A stretch of DNA of 64,000 nt from Cercis canadensis (Eukaryota; Streptophyta; Magnoliopsida; Fabales; Fabaceae). The stretch is taken from the NCBI GenBank assembly GCA_003255065.1, contig QAOA01002779.1, positions 130,973-194,972 of the forward strand. Direction: 5' to 3'. The notes beneath the pieces were generated by a model. That model was not told the DNA's origin. It worked only from the letters and a program-made list of their open reading frames with translations, and did no database searches. Below, piece after piece: positions 23,753 through 35,689 of this stretch. The stretch's first letter is position 1. The number at the start of each line of letters is the position of its first letter. A program made the position numbers and the translations under genes.

Positions 23753-24489
23753 AGGATTTGTTTGGGAGTTTGAAATGAGGGAAAAAGAAAGGAGAGAAGA
23801 AAAAAGAGAGAGAAAAAAAAGGAGAGGTTTTTCTCTCATTTGTTTAGATAATTAAAATGAGCAAAAAATGATGAAAAGAAAGAAAAAGTCATATTATAAA
23901 ATATTTTTACTAATTTACGCTTTATTATTAAAATAGACATATTTAATATAAAATTAAATAATATAATACACTTTTGTTTTTCTCTCTAAACTAATCAATT
24001 AATAAAACTAGAAAATAAATTAAATAAATACTATCAACCAAACAGAGATTCCCTCTACAATATTTCAATGTTGTTGCAGACAAAACTTTGATAAATACTT
24101 TAACTCAGTCTGCTTTCACAAATTCAAATTCAGAAATCACGGTTGCAATTTCTTAAAGTTTTTCAATTTGGATCATTATTGTTAAAGCAAATTCTGCCAA
24201 TGAACTAAAACTAAATTCTTTGATAGAACACAGATTGCTCATAATTTTCAAACAATCTTAGTATTCAAACATACAAACGAAACTTGTAAGTGTGTTTGGA
24301 TTTGCGTTCGATAAAACTAGAGCTAGGTTCATGGGTTCAGCCCGGTGGGCCAGCCCGTTGGGGCCCGAAAAAATGGTGGGCTGGGTTCTTAAAATGCTGG
24401 CCCGTTTAAAACCGGGCCAATTTGGCCCGGCCCGATAAGGCCCGTGGCCCGATCGGGTTTCAACTGGGTTGGCCCGCTTGGCCCGATTT

Positions 24490-24521
<32 letters not shown>

Positions 24522-25108
24522 NTTTTTTTTTTTTGTCTGCTTTCAATCAACCCCAATTCTGAAAATTGAAAAGTGAAATCCCTAAATTTCATCTCTCATT
24601 CTCACACTCTCCGGTTGTCCATTTCTCCCCAAATTTCTTACACACTCTCCGGTCTCCACCTCCTTCTCCTCAGTCCTCACTACTGCCACCTCTCCTTCTT
24701 CATCTTTTTCCCTTTGTTGTGCATGTGCCTGTAACTGTTAGTCCTTGTTCTCTCTCTTTCTCTCTCTTTATGAGGTTGTCTGCCATATATTGAAGTGTTC
24801 TCTCTCTTGCTCTATCTCTGTCTGCTAATCTGCCATATTGGAGCTCATTTACAGTTATAGCTAAGCTAGTTGAGCTTGCATGGGTGTTTGATGATAGGGC
24901 ATAGGAGTGTACTGCCATAGTTGCAATTGTTGATTATTCTATGGAAAAGTCCTACATATTTTAGATTTGATTTCTTAATGTTCTTGAACAGATAAAATCC
25001 CGTTTGTGACTTATGAGATTCTTGTTTTAATCAAGCAATTATTTGTGCCTGGTTGTTAGTTGTTACTCTCATGTTTTGATTTAGTTTGAAACCTCAAATT
25101 GGGTTGTT

Positions 25109-25330
25109 TTGCTGTGTGCCAGCACTGAGCGCTACGTTCCTGGCGCTGAGCGTGGCCCAATTGGGCTTCTGTGTTGCTGGTGCCAGCGCTGGGCGCCAGG
25201 TATGCCGAGCTGAACATTTGAGTTGATGCGGTGCCAGCGCTGGGCGCCACGATCCTGGCGCTGGGCGCCAGGTATACCGAGCTGAACATTTGAGTTGATG
25301 TGGTAGCAGCGCTGGGCGCCAGGCATGCCG
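25109..25330 (+). repeat. GCGCTGGGCGCCA repeats in the transposase leader
   Basis: About five copies of a near-palindromic (T/C)GGCGCTGGGCGCCA-like unit lie in the leader. Part of the array is a longer repeat of about 80-100 bp that includes CCGAGCTGAACATTTGAGTT. It is strikingly GC-rich against the transposon's AT-rich body and sits about 300 bp upstream of the transposase ATG. Confidence 0.75.
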
Positions 25331-25623
25331 AAAATGACAAAAGTAGCCCCAGAAACAATAAAATGCTGTTTTGAGGCCTAAAACGATGGAATTTGGCTAA
25401 AATCACGCGACCCGCGAGACATTTGTCTCGCGTTTTTCTCAGAAGGTCGTTTCTATATGAAAAAGTGGGATCTTTTGTCAAAAACGGACATAGTTAACTT
25501 TTCTAGTCAAATTTGGATGCTCCTTTTATGCCATGAATTCCAAATCCTTTTGTACTACATCACATTTTGTTTGCAATTTTGTTAGGGGCTTTTATTTACA
25601 TTTTTCCTTAAATTTTTTGCAGT

Positions 25624-27807
25624 ATGGCTTCCTCTAGTGTTGGAAAGAATGGTGGTATTAGTTGTGATGCTGATGATGATTGTGAATTTATGCAAATCCC
25701 TAGTATTGTGAGTAATACAAATACTAGTGAGAATGTTGAACCACAATCCAAAAAGGCTAGATCATTAACCTCTGATGTATGGAACTATTTTGTTAAAATT
25801 GGTATGGGTAAAGATGGCAAAGAAAAGTGTAAATGCAAAGCTTGTGGGAAAGAATACACTTGTGCAAGTAAATCAGGAACTTCTCATTTATGCCGTCATG
25901 TTCCTAAATGTCATATGATTCCTAAATTTCATGATGTTGGGGAGATGTTAATTGATTCTGAAGGGAAGTTGAAGAGAAGAAAATTTGACTCTAATGTGAA
26001 TCGTGAGTTATTGTCTGAATTGATTATTGCACATGATGTTCCATTTAGTATTGTTGAGTGGAGGGTGTTTAGGAAATATCAAAAGTTTTTGAATGAAGAT
26101 TGTAAGTTTATTTCTAGAAAAACTGCCAAACTTGATGTGCTGAAAAAATATGAAGTGGAGAAAGAAAAATTGAAACAACAATTAGCCCGAATTCCTGGTA
26201 GAGTGTGCTTGACTTCTGATGTTTGGACTGCATGCACCAACCATGGTTATATATCTTTAACTGCTCATTATGTTGATGAGAAATGGAAGCTGAATAGTAA
26301 GATTTTAGCATTTTCTCACATGCAACCTCCACATACTGGGCATGATTTATCATTGAAGGTGCTTGAATGTTTAAAGGATTGGGGAATAGAGAGAAAAATT
26401 TTTTCCATTACTTTGGATAATGCTTCTTCAAATGACAATATGCAAAACATCTTGAAAGAACACCTATGTTTGTCAAATAGCTTGCTACTTAATGGAGAGT
26501 TTTTTCATATTAGATGTTCTGCTCATATCTTGAACCTCATTGTTCAAGATGGTTTGAAAGTTGCTAGTGATGCATTGCACAAAATTAGACAAAGTGTGCA
26601 TTATGTTAGGGCATCAGAAAGTAGGATGAAACAATTTTTTCAGTGTGTTGAACAAGTTGGCGGGATTGATACATCAATTGGTTTGAGACCGGATGTTGTT
26701 ACTAGATGGAACTCCACTTATATAATGCTTGAGAGTGCAATCAAGTATCGTCGTGCCTTTCATAGTTTGAGTTTAGTTGATAAGAATTATAAGTGGTGTC
26801 CATCAAATGAAGAGTGGAATAGAGGGGCTTCAATGTGTGAATTCTTGAAGCCATTTTATACAATTACCAACTTGATATCTGGGTCATCTTATCCTACATC
26901 TAATTTGTATTTTGGAGAAATTTGGAGGATAGAGCTTCTTTTGACATCCAACTTGATGAATGAAGATTTGTTGATTCAAAGCATGACTCATAGAATGAAA
27001 GATAAATTTGACAAGTATTGGAAGGAATATAGTGTGGTTCTTGCATTTGGGGCTATTCTTGATCCAACCAAAAAACTCAATTTCTTGAAGTATACTTATT
27101 CTAGACTTGATCCATATTATTATGAAGAAAAAGTTGAAAATGTTAAGAAGGATTTGTATCGAATGTTTGAAGAGTATGTCAATAAGGGTGCAACAACTTC
27201 AAAGACTTCTTTCAATGTGAGTCAACCACCACCAAGTATTATTGGAGGAGGAAAAGGAAAAGAGAAATTGCCTACACTATATTATGATGTAAGTTTGCTA
27301 TTGAATCTTTTTTAAACATTTTCATTGTTTACATTTTGATTACACAATATTATTATGTAACTATGTAAGTTAAATATTAATTTCATCATTTGATAGGATT
27401 TTGAAGAATTTGATTGCCAACAAACTAACAATGCCGGAAAGTCTCAACTTGATATTTATTTGGAAGAGCCAAGGATCACAATCACAGGGAGTTTTGATGT
27501 TTTGGCTTATTGGAGAGACAGAAGTAATAGATTTAGTGATCTTGCAAGGATGGCTTGTGATATATTGAGCATTCCAATAACTACCGTAGCATCGGAATCC
27601 GCTTTTAGTATTGGCTCTCGTGTGTTGAACAAATATAGAAGTTCTATGCTTGACGAAACATTGCAAGCTCTTCTATGCACACGTAATTGGCTACTTGGTT
27701 TTGTAGATGATGATGATGATGATTCAACTGACATTGATGATTTATGTCTCTCTAGAGAGGAGTCAAATGTTATTATTGAGGGCAATGATGAGGAAGAAGA
27801 AGATTAA
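25624..27807 (+). CDS. hAT transposase (BED finger, Ac/Daysleeper type)
   Basis: Exon 1 25624-27288 and exon 2 27397-27807 (donor GTAAGT, acceptor TTGATAG) give 691 residues with no lesion. N-terminal BED zinc finger at about residues 50-97 (C71, C74, H92, C96) for DNA binding. RNase-H-like core with LTSDVWT (D199), [10 protein letters not shown] (D265), the [10 protein letters not shown] block (C298, H301) and a candidate third acid at E405 in MCEFLKPF. The C-terminal hAT dimerisation domain is in exon 2 ([38 protein letters not shown], about 575-655), followed by an acidic tail. The protein cuts and rejoins the element ends. The start was chosen as the first ATG after an in-frame-stop-rich leader; upstream ATGs do not open this frame. 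Confidence 0.93.
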
Positions 27808-28005
27808 AGACTTTCATAATTTGAATAGTTTTTTTAAACTTGTTATTTGGTTGTTATTTTGTTGATTTGATACTTTGATTTGCCTACTTGATTTTGTAGT
27901 TATGAATGTTATTTATGCTTAATTGTTTGATTGTTGGTTTGAGGCTTTGAGCTATGATCATTTAAACTTGGTTATTGGTTTGATAATTATTTTTTATTCA
28001 GAATT

Positions 28006-28218
28006 ATGGGAGATGCTAATGGCTCTAGAAGGTCTACAATTTGGGAACATTTTGAAAATGTTGATGTAGAAGATGAGAATGGGTTACTAAGAGCTTGTGC
28101 AAAATGTAAGGCTTGTGAGAAAGTTTATCATATACATTCAAAAAAATGTGGAACAAGTTATTTATGGCGTCATTTGCACAAATGTCCATCTCGAAATACA
28201 AGAGTTTTAGAACATTAG
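28006..28218 (+). CDS. Stand-alone BED zinc-finger ORF inside the hAT element
   Basis: A 70-residue ORF 199 bp after the transposase stop. STIWEHFENVDVEDENGL, then CAKCKACEKVYHIHSKKCGT and LWRHLHKC, give a full BED pattern (C34, C37, H56, C60) at the position and spacing used by hAT transposases. Nothing catalytic follows: the frame stops at TAG 28216-28218. It differs clearly from the BED finger of the main transposase, so it is not a simple tandem copy. It could be the relic of a second transposase, a captured BED gene, or a small DNA-binding regulator of the element. Whether it is expressed cannot be told from sequence. Confidence 0.6.
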   Translation: MGDANGSRRSTIWEHFENVDVEDENGLLRACAKCKACEKVYHIHSKKCGTSYLWRHLHKCPSRNTRVLEH

Positions 28219-28699
28219 TAATTTATTAGATTTATTTTAGTCAAGACTCAAGTAGTATGATTGTTGTGCTAAATACTTTTTAATTAGTATATGGTTAATG
28301 ATACATTAACAATTTATTATTATAAGTTTATTTGAGTTTGTATTTTGATTAAGTATGCTAATATTTGATGTTTCATAATTAATATGTTCTCATATTTTCT
28401 CAAAAATAAACATGGCAACAAAAATTAAAAAATAGATTTTGGCCCGTTATGGCCCGCAGCCCGAAGTGGGCTGGGCTGGGCTAGTAAAATGCTGGCCCGA
28501 TTAAAACCAAGCCATTTTGGCCCGCGGCCCGATGTGGCCCGGCCCTAATGGGCTGGGCTGACCCGTTAGTCAGCTCTAGATAAAACTCAATTAATATAAA
28601 TGTGATTTCAAATCAATATGTCAAAGCAAATTCTTGTATATATATGTTGTAGAACTGTAATAAAATTAATCTAATGAAACACAAGATTTTAGAACAATA

Positions 28700-30200
28700 A
28701 TTTTTAAAAGAGAAAGGGGTATAATGGTCATTGTAGTAGTTTTCTTCTCTAAACCCCCAAATTTGGAGAAATACTAAAATGGAGAAAAAAAAGAGTACAA
28801 GAGTTGCATCTTGTTGCCTAGTCTCGTTTTCTTTTTTAAGTTGAATCTTCCAAACAAGGGAGATGGAAGCTTTATTCCTCTCATCTCCTCTCCTCTCCCT
28901 TTATTTTAAACTTCCAAACATACCCTTAAATTTTTTTAATATAACACAGGTATTAATTCAATAAAATTTAAATTATGCTATCTATATTAATATAATACAA
29001 TATAAAAAAAAAAATGGTGAGAAAGAGTGTAGTACAGTTTCACCGAGTAGGAAAATATGATTTCGTCTATTCTAAATGAAACAGATATTGGCGATGTTTT
29101 TTTGTTAGCTATACACTAATCTCTTCTAAACTGCACCGACATATGAAAGCAGGATAGCATAATATATGAGAAGGAAAGGAAAATAACAGCATTATATGTA
29201 CTCTGTTCAAAAAAGAAAAATACAAATACAAATACAACTCAAAATGGGTCTAAAATTTCCGAAGTTCAAGAACGAGATTTAGATTCCCCTAGTTTCTCTG
29301 AATGAGTCTATAGGAAAGAAACGAACAAATGTAATATAATTGAACCTTTCATTTTTGAACTGACGATGTCTGATTCTGGCTTGGAGGTTTGAGTTTCTCA
29401 CTAATCTGGTATCAAATGAGAGCTTTGGTATATCCTTTTTGTCTTGACTTTTGGATCTCCTTTTTTACTTGCCGTTGGCCCTTATTTATAGGGAGATTTC
29501 CAGGTTTAAAAGATCCAGAAAATGGTTTCAAATATAGGCTTGGTGATAATGGGCTTAAATCCTTATGGGCCGAAATATTAAGTATCTACACGAACTAAAA
29601 GATATGGACAAATATTTGTCTCCAATTTGCTTTCTTCACTTTTTTTTCCTTCCTAAATTGATGTCATTCAGTCTCATTCCTCTGTGGGCTTGTTGTGTGC
29701 TTTTCAGTGTTAGCATTTTAACAAGAATCCTTTATATTCTCAAGTTGAATGGAGAAAAAGATGGAGCTTCACATTATAACAAGAGTCAGAAGATCGATGA
29801 AGTTTAATAGACTCATAAAATTGTTAAATTTGTTGCTCAAGTAATTTGGTCACTTGGTATTGGATATTTTTGTGTTCATAGGATAATTGAGTGTACTAGT
29901 ACCCATAACTACAAATTATATAACGTTTAATGACATAATAACATGCAACGTGGTAAGTATATACATTATAAACAAAGGCACTAAAAAGTGAAAAACTGAC
30001 ATTTGCATTGATCATATCAATGGTAAGAAGGTTAACTATAGTATTAACCAAGGGCACTGAAAAATTAAACTCCACTCAAATATAAGTAGCAGCTTACGGA
30101 AGCGAGACACAGATGGACATACACAAATGCACAAACTGAAAAAGTTGAGTTCATACTAATAATATGTAAATGGTAGGGACTATGATGTTCAACTTTGACA
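28700..30200. other. AT-rich spacer with MITE-like traces
   Basis: 28720-28925 resembles the MITE-like sequence at 23756-23860 in inverse orientation (AACTTCCAAACATACCC). 29389-29807 has two ORFs without resemblance. CTGGTATCAAATGAGAGC at 29406 is like a decayed copia primer-binding site, but no LTR was recognised. Confidence 0.35.
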
Positions 30201-30208
30201 ATTTTCTT

Positions 30209-31344
30209 CTACATAAGAAGAGCGTTCTCCTCCTTCCCATCCCAATGGTAAGGCCTCCATTTAACATGGAAACGACCTTGATCAAAACCTTCTAAAGGAT
30301 GGAGCACTTTGTTCACATCAAAAGGGTTACACCCTCCACAACCAGCTATAACTACTGCAATTTAAAAAAAAATAAAAATACTATGATTTATTGCTAAAAC
30401 AGCTATATCATGGATAAATATTTGGCTAAGGACCATATAGGAAAATTGAGCTAAAATGAGCAAGGAACTGGCAATAGAATAGCAAAATAAATGATATAGG
30501 CATGAAAAGCATAGACTCTGTGGACTCTGTCTGTGTTTTCCTGTGTGGTTTTGGAGAGAGAGGAAAAGGGGGGAGGGGGGAGTAAGAGAGCTGAGGACCA
30601 AAACGAAATACACAACCTAATAAGCAGAGGAAACCACAAGAACTAATGTTGTGAAAAGGAATAGACAACTTTGATCTGATTTGTTTACCAGAGTTGATAG
30701 GGTCCAAGATATGACATTTACAAACGAAAACTGTATGAGATGAATCCTCTGGATCACTTAGTTCTGAAAAAAAGAGTTTGGGAATTTGATCGCCATCCTT
30801 TGGCTTAGCTGTGAAATTGGAATGAAACCAGAGGCCGTTTGCATTGTACAATACATTGCTAGTTATGGCCTCCACTAGCTCGAACTCAGTATCCTGAATT
30901 AACACAAGAAGAATCGATAGAAAGAGATTAACAATTGCCTATCAAGGACATTCAATGGAAGGCAATTGAATCTTAAAATAAAACATGCAAACAGTGTTGC
31001 CTCTTTTATTCTATACCACTCTTCCCTCATAGTCACAGAGCCAGAGATGTACATGGTACATCTTTCTCTCCCATCTCTCATGAACCACTCACTAGTATAT
31101 TGAACTTGTAAATTCTATTGTGAAATTAAGATACGCTACACTTTATGATTCCATAATTATATCAGGCACAGTTAGGATTATCATAAGCTATACAGTAGAC
31201 AGGTAATGGAGATACTATTGTCAATATTTATCCAAAAGCACTTGCAAAGCAGGAAGGTGAGAAATCAAACCTTGTTTTGCTTATTATGATATGCTAAGGC
31301 CGCATTGGCACATAGAATATCTTGACTATTCGACAAAGCATCCC
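30209..31344 (-). CDS. DUF3615 family protein (5' end unresolved)
   Basis: Three exons with matching phases on the minus strand: 31344-31271 (GDALSNSQDILCANAALAYH...), 30893-30689 (DTEFELVEAITSNVLYNANG, LWFHSNFTAKPKDG, FVCKCHILDP) and 30354-30209 (VVIAGCGGCNPFDVNKVLHP, then EGFDQGRFHVKWRPYHWDG and a stop at 30209-30211). The order A-L-x-Y-x-N-K, a hydrophobic strand, W-[FY]-H-x-N-F and a terminal CxxC-like block fits the plant DUF3615 family, whose function is unknown. No stop or frame error appears in these exons. The first exon upstream (about 31390-31680) was not defined. A hAT-like element begins at 31730, so it may lie in the promoter or 5'UTR. Confidence 0.6.
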
Positions 31345-31729
31345 CTTTGCTACGAGAGTAAATGAAAATTAAAATTACAAGTAATCAAACAATAAAGTCA
31401 TCAAATTTTAATCCCAACACGAAGGCGATGACAAGACATTAACCCTGAATCTCTTTCCAAACTCTGCGATTCCGGTTTACAATCTGGGACTGTTACAAGG
31501 CGTTTTCCTTTTCCTCACTTCCTCAATCTGGGTAAGCAGCAGCAATAATATAATGGAATCGATAATAAATTAGGACAATATCAAATCGAAAAGAAAAAAC
31601 GACAGTTCAATACAATAGAATACCCGTAGTTGTGTTTTGGCCGTTCATCCCTCCGGCCAGTCAACCAGAGACTCGCTCCCTTCATCATTCTTTCTCTCGC
31701 AATTGCTCAGCACAAAGGGAACGCAAGAG

Positions 31730-34171
31730 CAATGTTTTAAAAACCGGATTGGTGAGTGAACCGGTGTGGCAAAAAATACCGGTCAGACTGGTTGGACCAC
31801 CCGGTCAAACCGATTTAACCGAAGCTTTTTTCAAAATTAAAAATTCAAAAGGAAAACATAGAGAATAAAGAACAAATCATCAAACTCAACTCATAAGTAA
31901 AAATGTCAAACTTCAAAATTAAAATACATAGTCTTAAAATCATCAAAACCAAATACATAAATAAAATGCACAAATTTTTCTGCCAGCCAAGGGAAGAGCA
32001 TCAAGCCAAGAGAAGTATCATGTTTCAATATTTGTGCAAAGGCTGCAAGCTGTCTTTCTGCCAAAGAATTTATAGTGAGCCTATGGGGGTTGGCCAACTT
32101 ATAACTTGAAAGTGATCTCTTATCAATGCATTCATTTTTCAGATATTGTATATGTGATTTGTGAACAAGGAAACAAGACTCCATCTCCATATTTGGATCT
32201 GGATCTGCACAAGTATATAAATCTAAAGTCTAAACCAACACAATCTAAGTATATATAGCTGTACTATTCTGCAGTACAACGAAGGAATACAAGTGCTAAG
32301 GAGGATAAAACTAGAAAGTTATGCAGTAATACTTTAAAGTGATCACATCAGTAATACTAAGAGTATATTCATATAAGATTTTTATTGAATCATACAAACA
32401 TGCTAATATTTTTATTGAATCATACAAACATGCAGAGAAAGAAATAATATGAATGGTTCAACTACAAGCTTCAACACAAATTCACATCAACGTTTTGATA
32501 AATACAATAAATGAATTGTTATCTCGACCATATAACAAGATATATAACAATAATTTACAGCATAACCTCTATAACATATGAACATAAATCAAATTAAGTG
32601 AGCACTATAAGAGGCCAAAAAGCTATGATAATACATAATGAGCACCAATTTAAGTATACTATAGGCTTCAATAAATCAGCTTTCTTTTTTCATGACTTAC
32701 ACATTTTGATTTCACAAATTTTCCATCCGATAAAATTTCTCTAAGAACTAAAGCACTTCTCTGAAATATTTCAATGGAAGGAGCACAACCTCTTAGCAGC
32801 AATCAAATAGCAACTTTCTTCCTAACTAATGTTTTCTTTAAAAACTGTAAGCCAAAATAAAGCAGCTTTTACATTATCATGTGCTAAGAGAAGCATTACT
32901 TAGGAATGAGGAAACACTGTAATAGAGAAAGTAGCCATTAGATGACAGAGTCCTTTGAAGACTAATTAAGTGCATGGAAATAGAGGTTTCAACCCCCCCT
33001 GCTTATTCAACTTGTTATCCCATATGTCATCTAAGACAAGGCTAGTACTGTAATTTCGAGAAATGTAGGAACGATTGTCATACTGAGTTCATATCTGCGG
33101 TAGTTTAGCTCTTTAACAGCTTACATTAGTTTACTTCATTAATCAAACTTTCAAAGTTTTATGCCTTTTGTAAAAGCAAAGAAACATAACTCCATGCAAT
33201 CTTTCAATTTCATTGTCCATAAACTTCGTGTTGTCTTACATTTTTTCACAGCACGTTAAGTAATAAGAAGGACCAAAAGTCAAAATAACAGGTCCTATAA
33301 ATAGTCTTACTTCATTAATAAGATGTACCAAGCTCACCATATAATCATATATGAATAAATTTTATCACTTTATAGTACACACGATTTTCTAACAACTAAT
33401 TCTATTCCAATTTTCGAACAATAAGCTTATCAGCAGTGATATAGTTCAGAAACAAGGAAGAAGAAAAAACCAAGAACAAGAAACTTAAGCATTTTGGAAG
33501 ATAATTTCAACCCAGAAAACAATAGAAACAGATAGAAAGGAAAACGCACACAGTGAAACGAAACCAATAGAACAAAAACAGAACTCATGGAAAGTTCCAC
33601 AAACCCGACTCATTTGCCAAAATCACAAATTTCTGCTTAACCATTTCTACATTAGATGAAAGAAGTGAAACCTAGATGATAACCTGCGAGCAACGGGGAT
33701 TACATGGGTATTGATTTTGATTTACAACGCGTAGAGAAAGCGTACATTTATATATAGCAGCCTCCGATAAAGCCTGCTTAACCAGAAAGCGAAGGAAAAG
33801 GAAAGGCAATGAAACAGAAGGATGCTGGCACAAGAAGATAGAAACTTGCAGAGGGAATGAGGGAGAGTGAGATTGTGGCTAGGGATTTGAGAATGAATTT
33901 TGGGAAAACAGAAGTAGAAGGTCGAGGGGAGCGAGGAAGGAGTTCAGCTGTTAGAAAAAGGTGCCAAAATGGCACCGTTTTTGGGAAAAATCTGACCAAA
34001 ACGTATCTCCTTTGTGAACTGGCCCATTATTAAAAACCAGTACCAGTTCACCCTGATTTTTATCGGTTTAATCATTCAAATGGTTTTAGACCCTGAACCG
34101 AACCGGAATCCAAATCGGGCACCGGTTGAACCGGTCAAACTGGCCGATCTAGTTCGATTTTTAAAACATTG
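31730..34171. mobile_element. hAT-like element, non-autonomous
   Basis: 2,442 bp bounded by CAATGTTTTAAAAA and its inverse, then ACCGG/CCGGTT-rich subterminal arrays on both sides. Flanked by a perfect 8-bp direct repeat CGCAAGAG (31722-31729 and 34172-34179). No transposase or other clear gene is inside. 33846-33900 matches the 5'UTR-like stretch at 5697-5765. The minus-strand ORF 33999-33778 is probably chance within that leader-like sequence. Confidence 0.88.
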
Positions 34172-34374
34172 CGCAAGAGTATGGGCTTAGGGTTTGCATT
34201 TTACGTCTTTGTGCGCATGGGCCTTTTAATTTTGACCCAACCCTAGTACGTACCCCACCAAACATCTTTATCGGCCTGTAAAAACATTTTTTTGCCAAAA
34301 GAAAAATGCTATGGCTTAATCATTCTTTTTTTTTTTTTTAATCCCTAGACCTGATGCACGATCGGCATGAAATA

Positions 34375-35677
34375 GGGTGTTTGACAACCTTTGATTTAGA
34401 GAATAAGGTTGTGTTGGGATAAGGTATTTGATAAATTATTGTGTATTTCAAATACATGTAATTAAAATATAGTATTTTAAATACATATATTTATAAAATA
34501 CTTTGTTTGGATATACTGACAAAGGAATTTGAAGTTCATCACTTCATCTTCAATGGCACCTACTGCTAGTGCTTCAACCAATTATACTCAATCATCTAAA
34601 ACTGCAAATGAGATGATCGTCAACCGCATAATTAACATCCCAATAGAGATCCCTGCCCTCTGGCGTAGTCAATGTTGTATCTATAAGGTTCCTGAGGATC
34701 TTAGGAATGGCAATCCCAAAGCCTATTCTCCTCAATTTATCTCGATTGGACCTATTCACTATGAACAGAAAAATCTGAAGCTAATGGAGAAACATAAACA
34801 TATATATATTTTCATTTCTTCTGGGAATGTCTAGCAAAACAACATCCTTTAGAATAGTGTAAAGAGGCTTTAGTAGACTACAAATCCTTCCTTGCAGGGA
34901 AAGAATAAGATATTCGCCCCTGTTATTCCGAGCAATTCCCCGACACAAGCAAGGGTCAGTGCGTTGACATGATATGGAGCTTGCCCGCGAGTACTTCTCA
35001 TTTTATGATTCTGCTCATAAAATGGACTCTTCCTACTGTAAACTATCAAAGCATTTCACTAGGTAGATTTTGTTGGCTATGACATGCTTCCTTTTCATAA
35101 CAAGAAATTGGGTATTCTTGGGTTCCTAGGCTTTGGTTTTCGTGAACGCATCCTTTCTTGAATTGCCGACTAGAAGGGTCATTTCCTTGTCCACAACGAT
35201 GGCAACATAAAAGCCAGAATGGAGTTTAGGTCCAAACCCAAATTTGGCCTTAAAAAGATTCCAGAAGATGTGGGTATTTGGGGAAAGCTTTTTGACTCCA
35301 TGCTTTTTCCAAAAAAGAAGGACTTGATGTGGAGGTGAAAAGAAGAGGGAGTAAGAGAAGGAAGGGGGAGGTGAATCAAATGGGTGGTGATGGATGTGGA
35401 CATGGAGGGAGCAACTGAGAGCAAGGAGTTTTAGAGGCTCGAGGGAGGGAGAGGGTATTGGGGGCCTAGGCAGAAAAAAAAAAATGAATTTGAAATAGAC
35501 TTTATTTTGAATGAATTTGAAATACACTATATTGAGATTTTAAAAGTCACTATAAAAATACATTGAAATTTTAAAAATACCTTAAAAAATTATACAAACA
35601 AAGTAATTCAAAATTAGCATTTCAAATACATTCTACAAATACATTACACTTTACAAATACTCCATCCAAACACACCC
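34375..35677. mobile_element. MITE-like ends around a DUF247 fragment
   Basis: Left end GGGTGTTTGACAACC and right end (inverse) GGGTGTGTTTGGATGG, with AAATACAT-rich subterminal sequence on both sides (34440-34500, 35470-35650). The ends resemble PIF/Harbinger or hAT MITEs. A flanking TAA is clear only on the right, so the target duplication is not confirmed. It encloses the DUF247 remnant, which suggests a second gene-fragment carrier. Confidence 0.42.
34529..35110 (+). pseudogene. DUF247 (UPF0481) protein fragment
   Basis: The open frame 34529-34834 contains CCIYKVPEDLRNGNPKAYSP and QFISIGPIHYEQKNLKLMEK, the N-terminal signature of plant DUF247 proteins, which usually have a single C-terminal membrane anchor. 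The frame stops at 34832-34834. Beyond it, shifted frames still hint at family sequence (KEALVDYKSFLAGKE, then DMIWSL). Most of the usual 400 or so residues are missing. The start at 34529 or the Met nine codons later are equally possible. Confidence 0.65.
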
Positions 35678-35689
35678 TAAATTTTTATA

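Larger units (their letters stand above)
24318..28578 (+). mobile_element. Autonomous-looking hAT transposon
   Basis: 4,261 bp with ends TAGAGCT(A/G) and a perfect 8-bp target duplication GATAAAAC (24310-24317 and 28579-28586), the hAT hallmark. Both subterminal regions are packed with GGCCCG/GGGCC motifs (24340-24490, 28440-28570), the usual kind of transposase binding array. It encodes a full two-exon transposase (25624-27807) and a second small BED-finger ORF (28006-28218). A poly-T tract with an N (24522) follows the left array. By structure this copy could still be mobile. Confidence 0.93.

Noticed and set aside
25109..25330. Regular GC-rich repeats resembling a CRISPR array
   Set aside because: Plant nuclear context inside a hAT element; units are uneven, spacers are not unique and of constant length, and there are no cas genes.
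29406..29425. CTGGTATCAAATGAGAGC as a copia primer-binding site
   Set aside because: Has extra bases compared with the real site at 5274, and no LTR end or gag follows.
34529..34834. Complete small DUF247 gene
   Set aside because: Family members are about four times longer, and decayed family sequence continues past the stop.
35126..35527. 133-codon minus-strand ORF
   Set aside because: Low-complexity Pro/Ser/Phe-rich reading of the subterminal region of the DUF247 carrier; no family motif.
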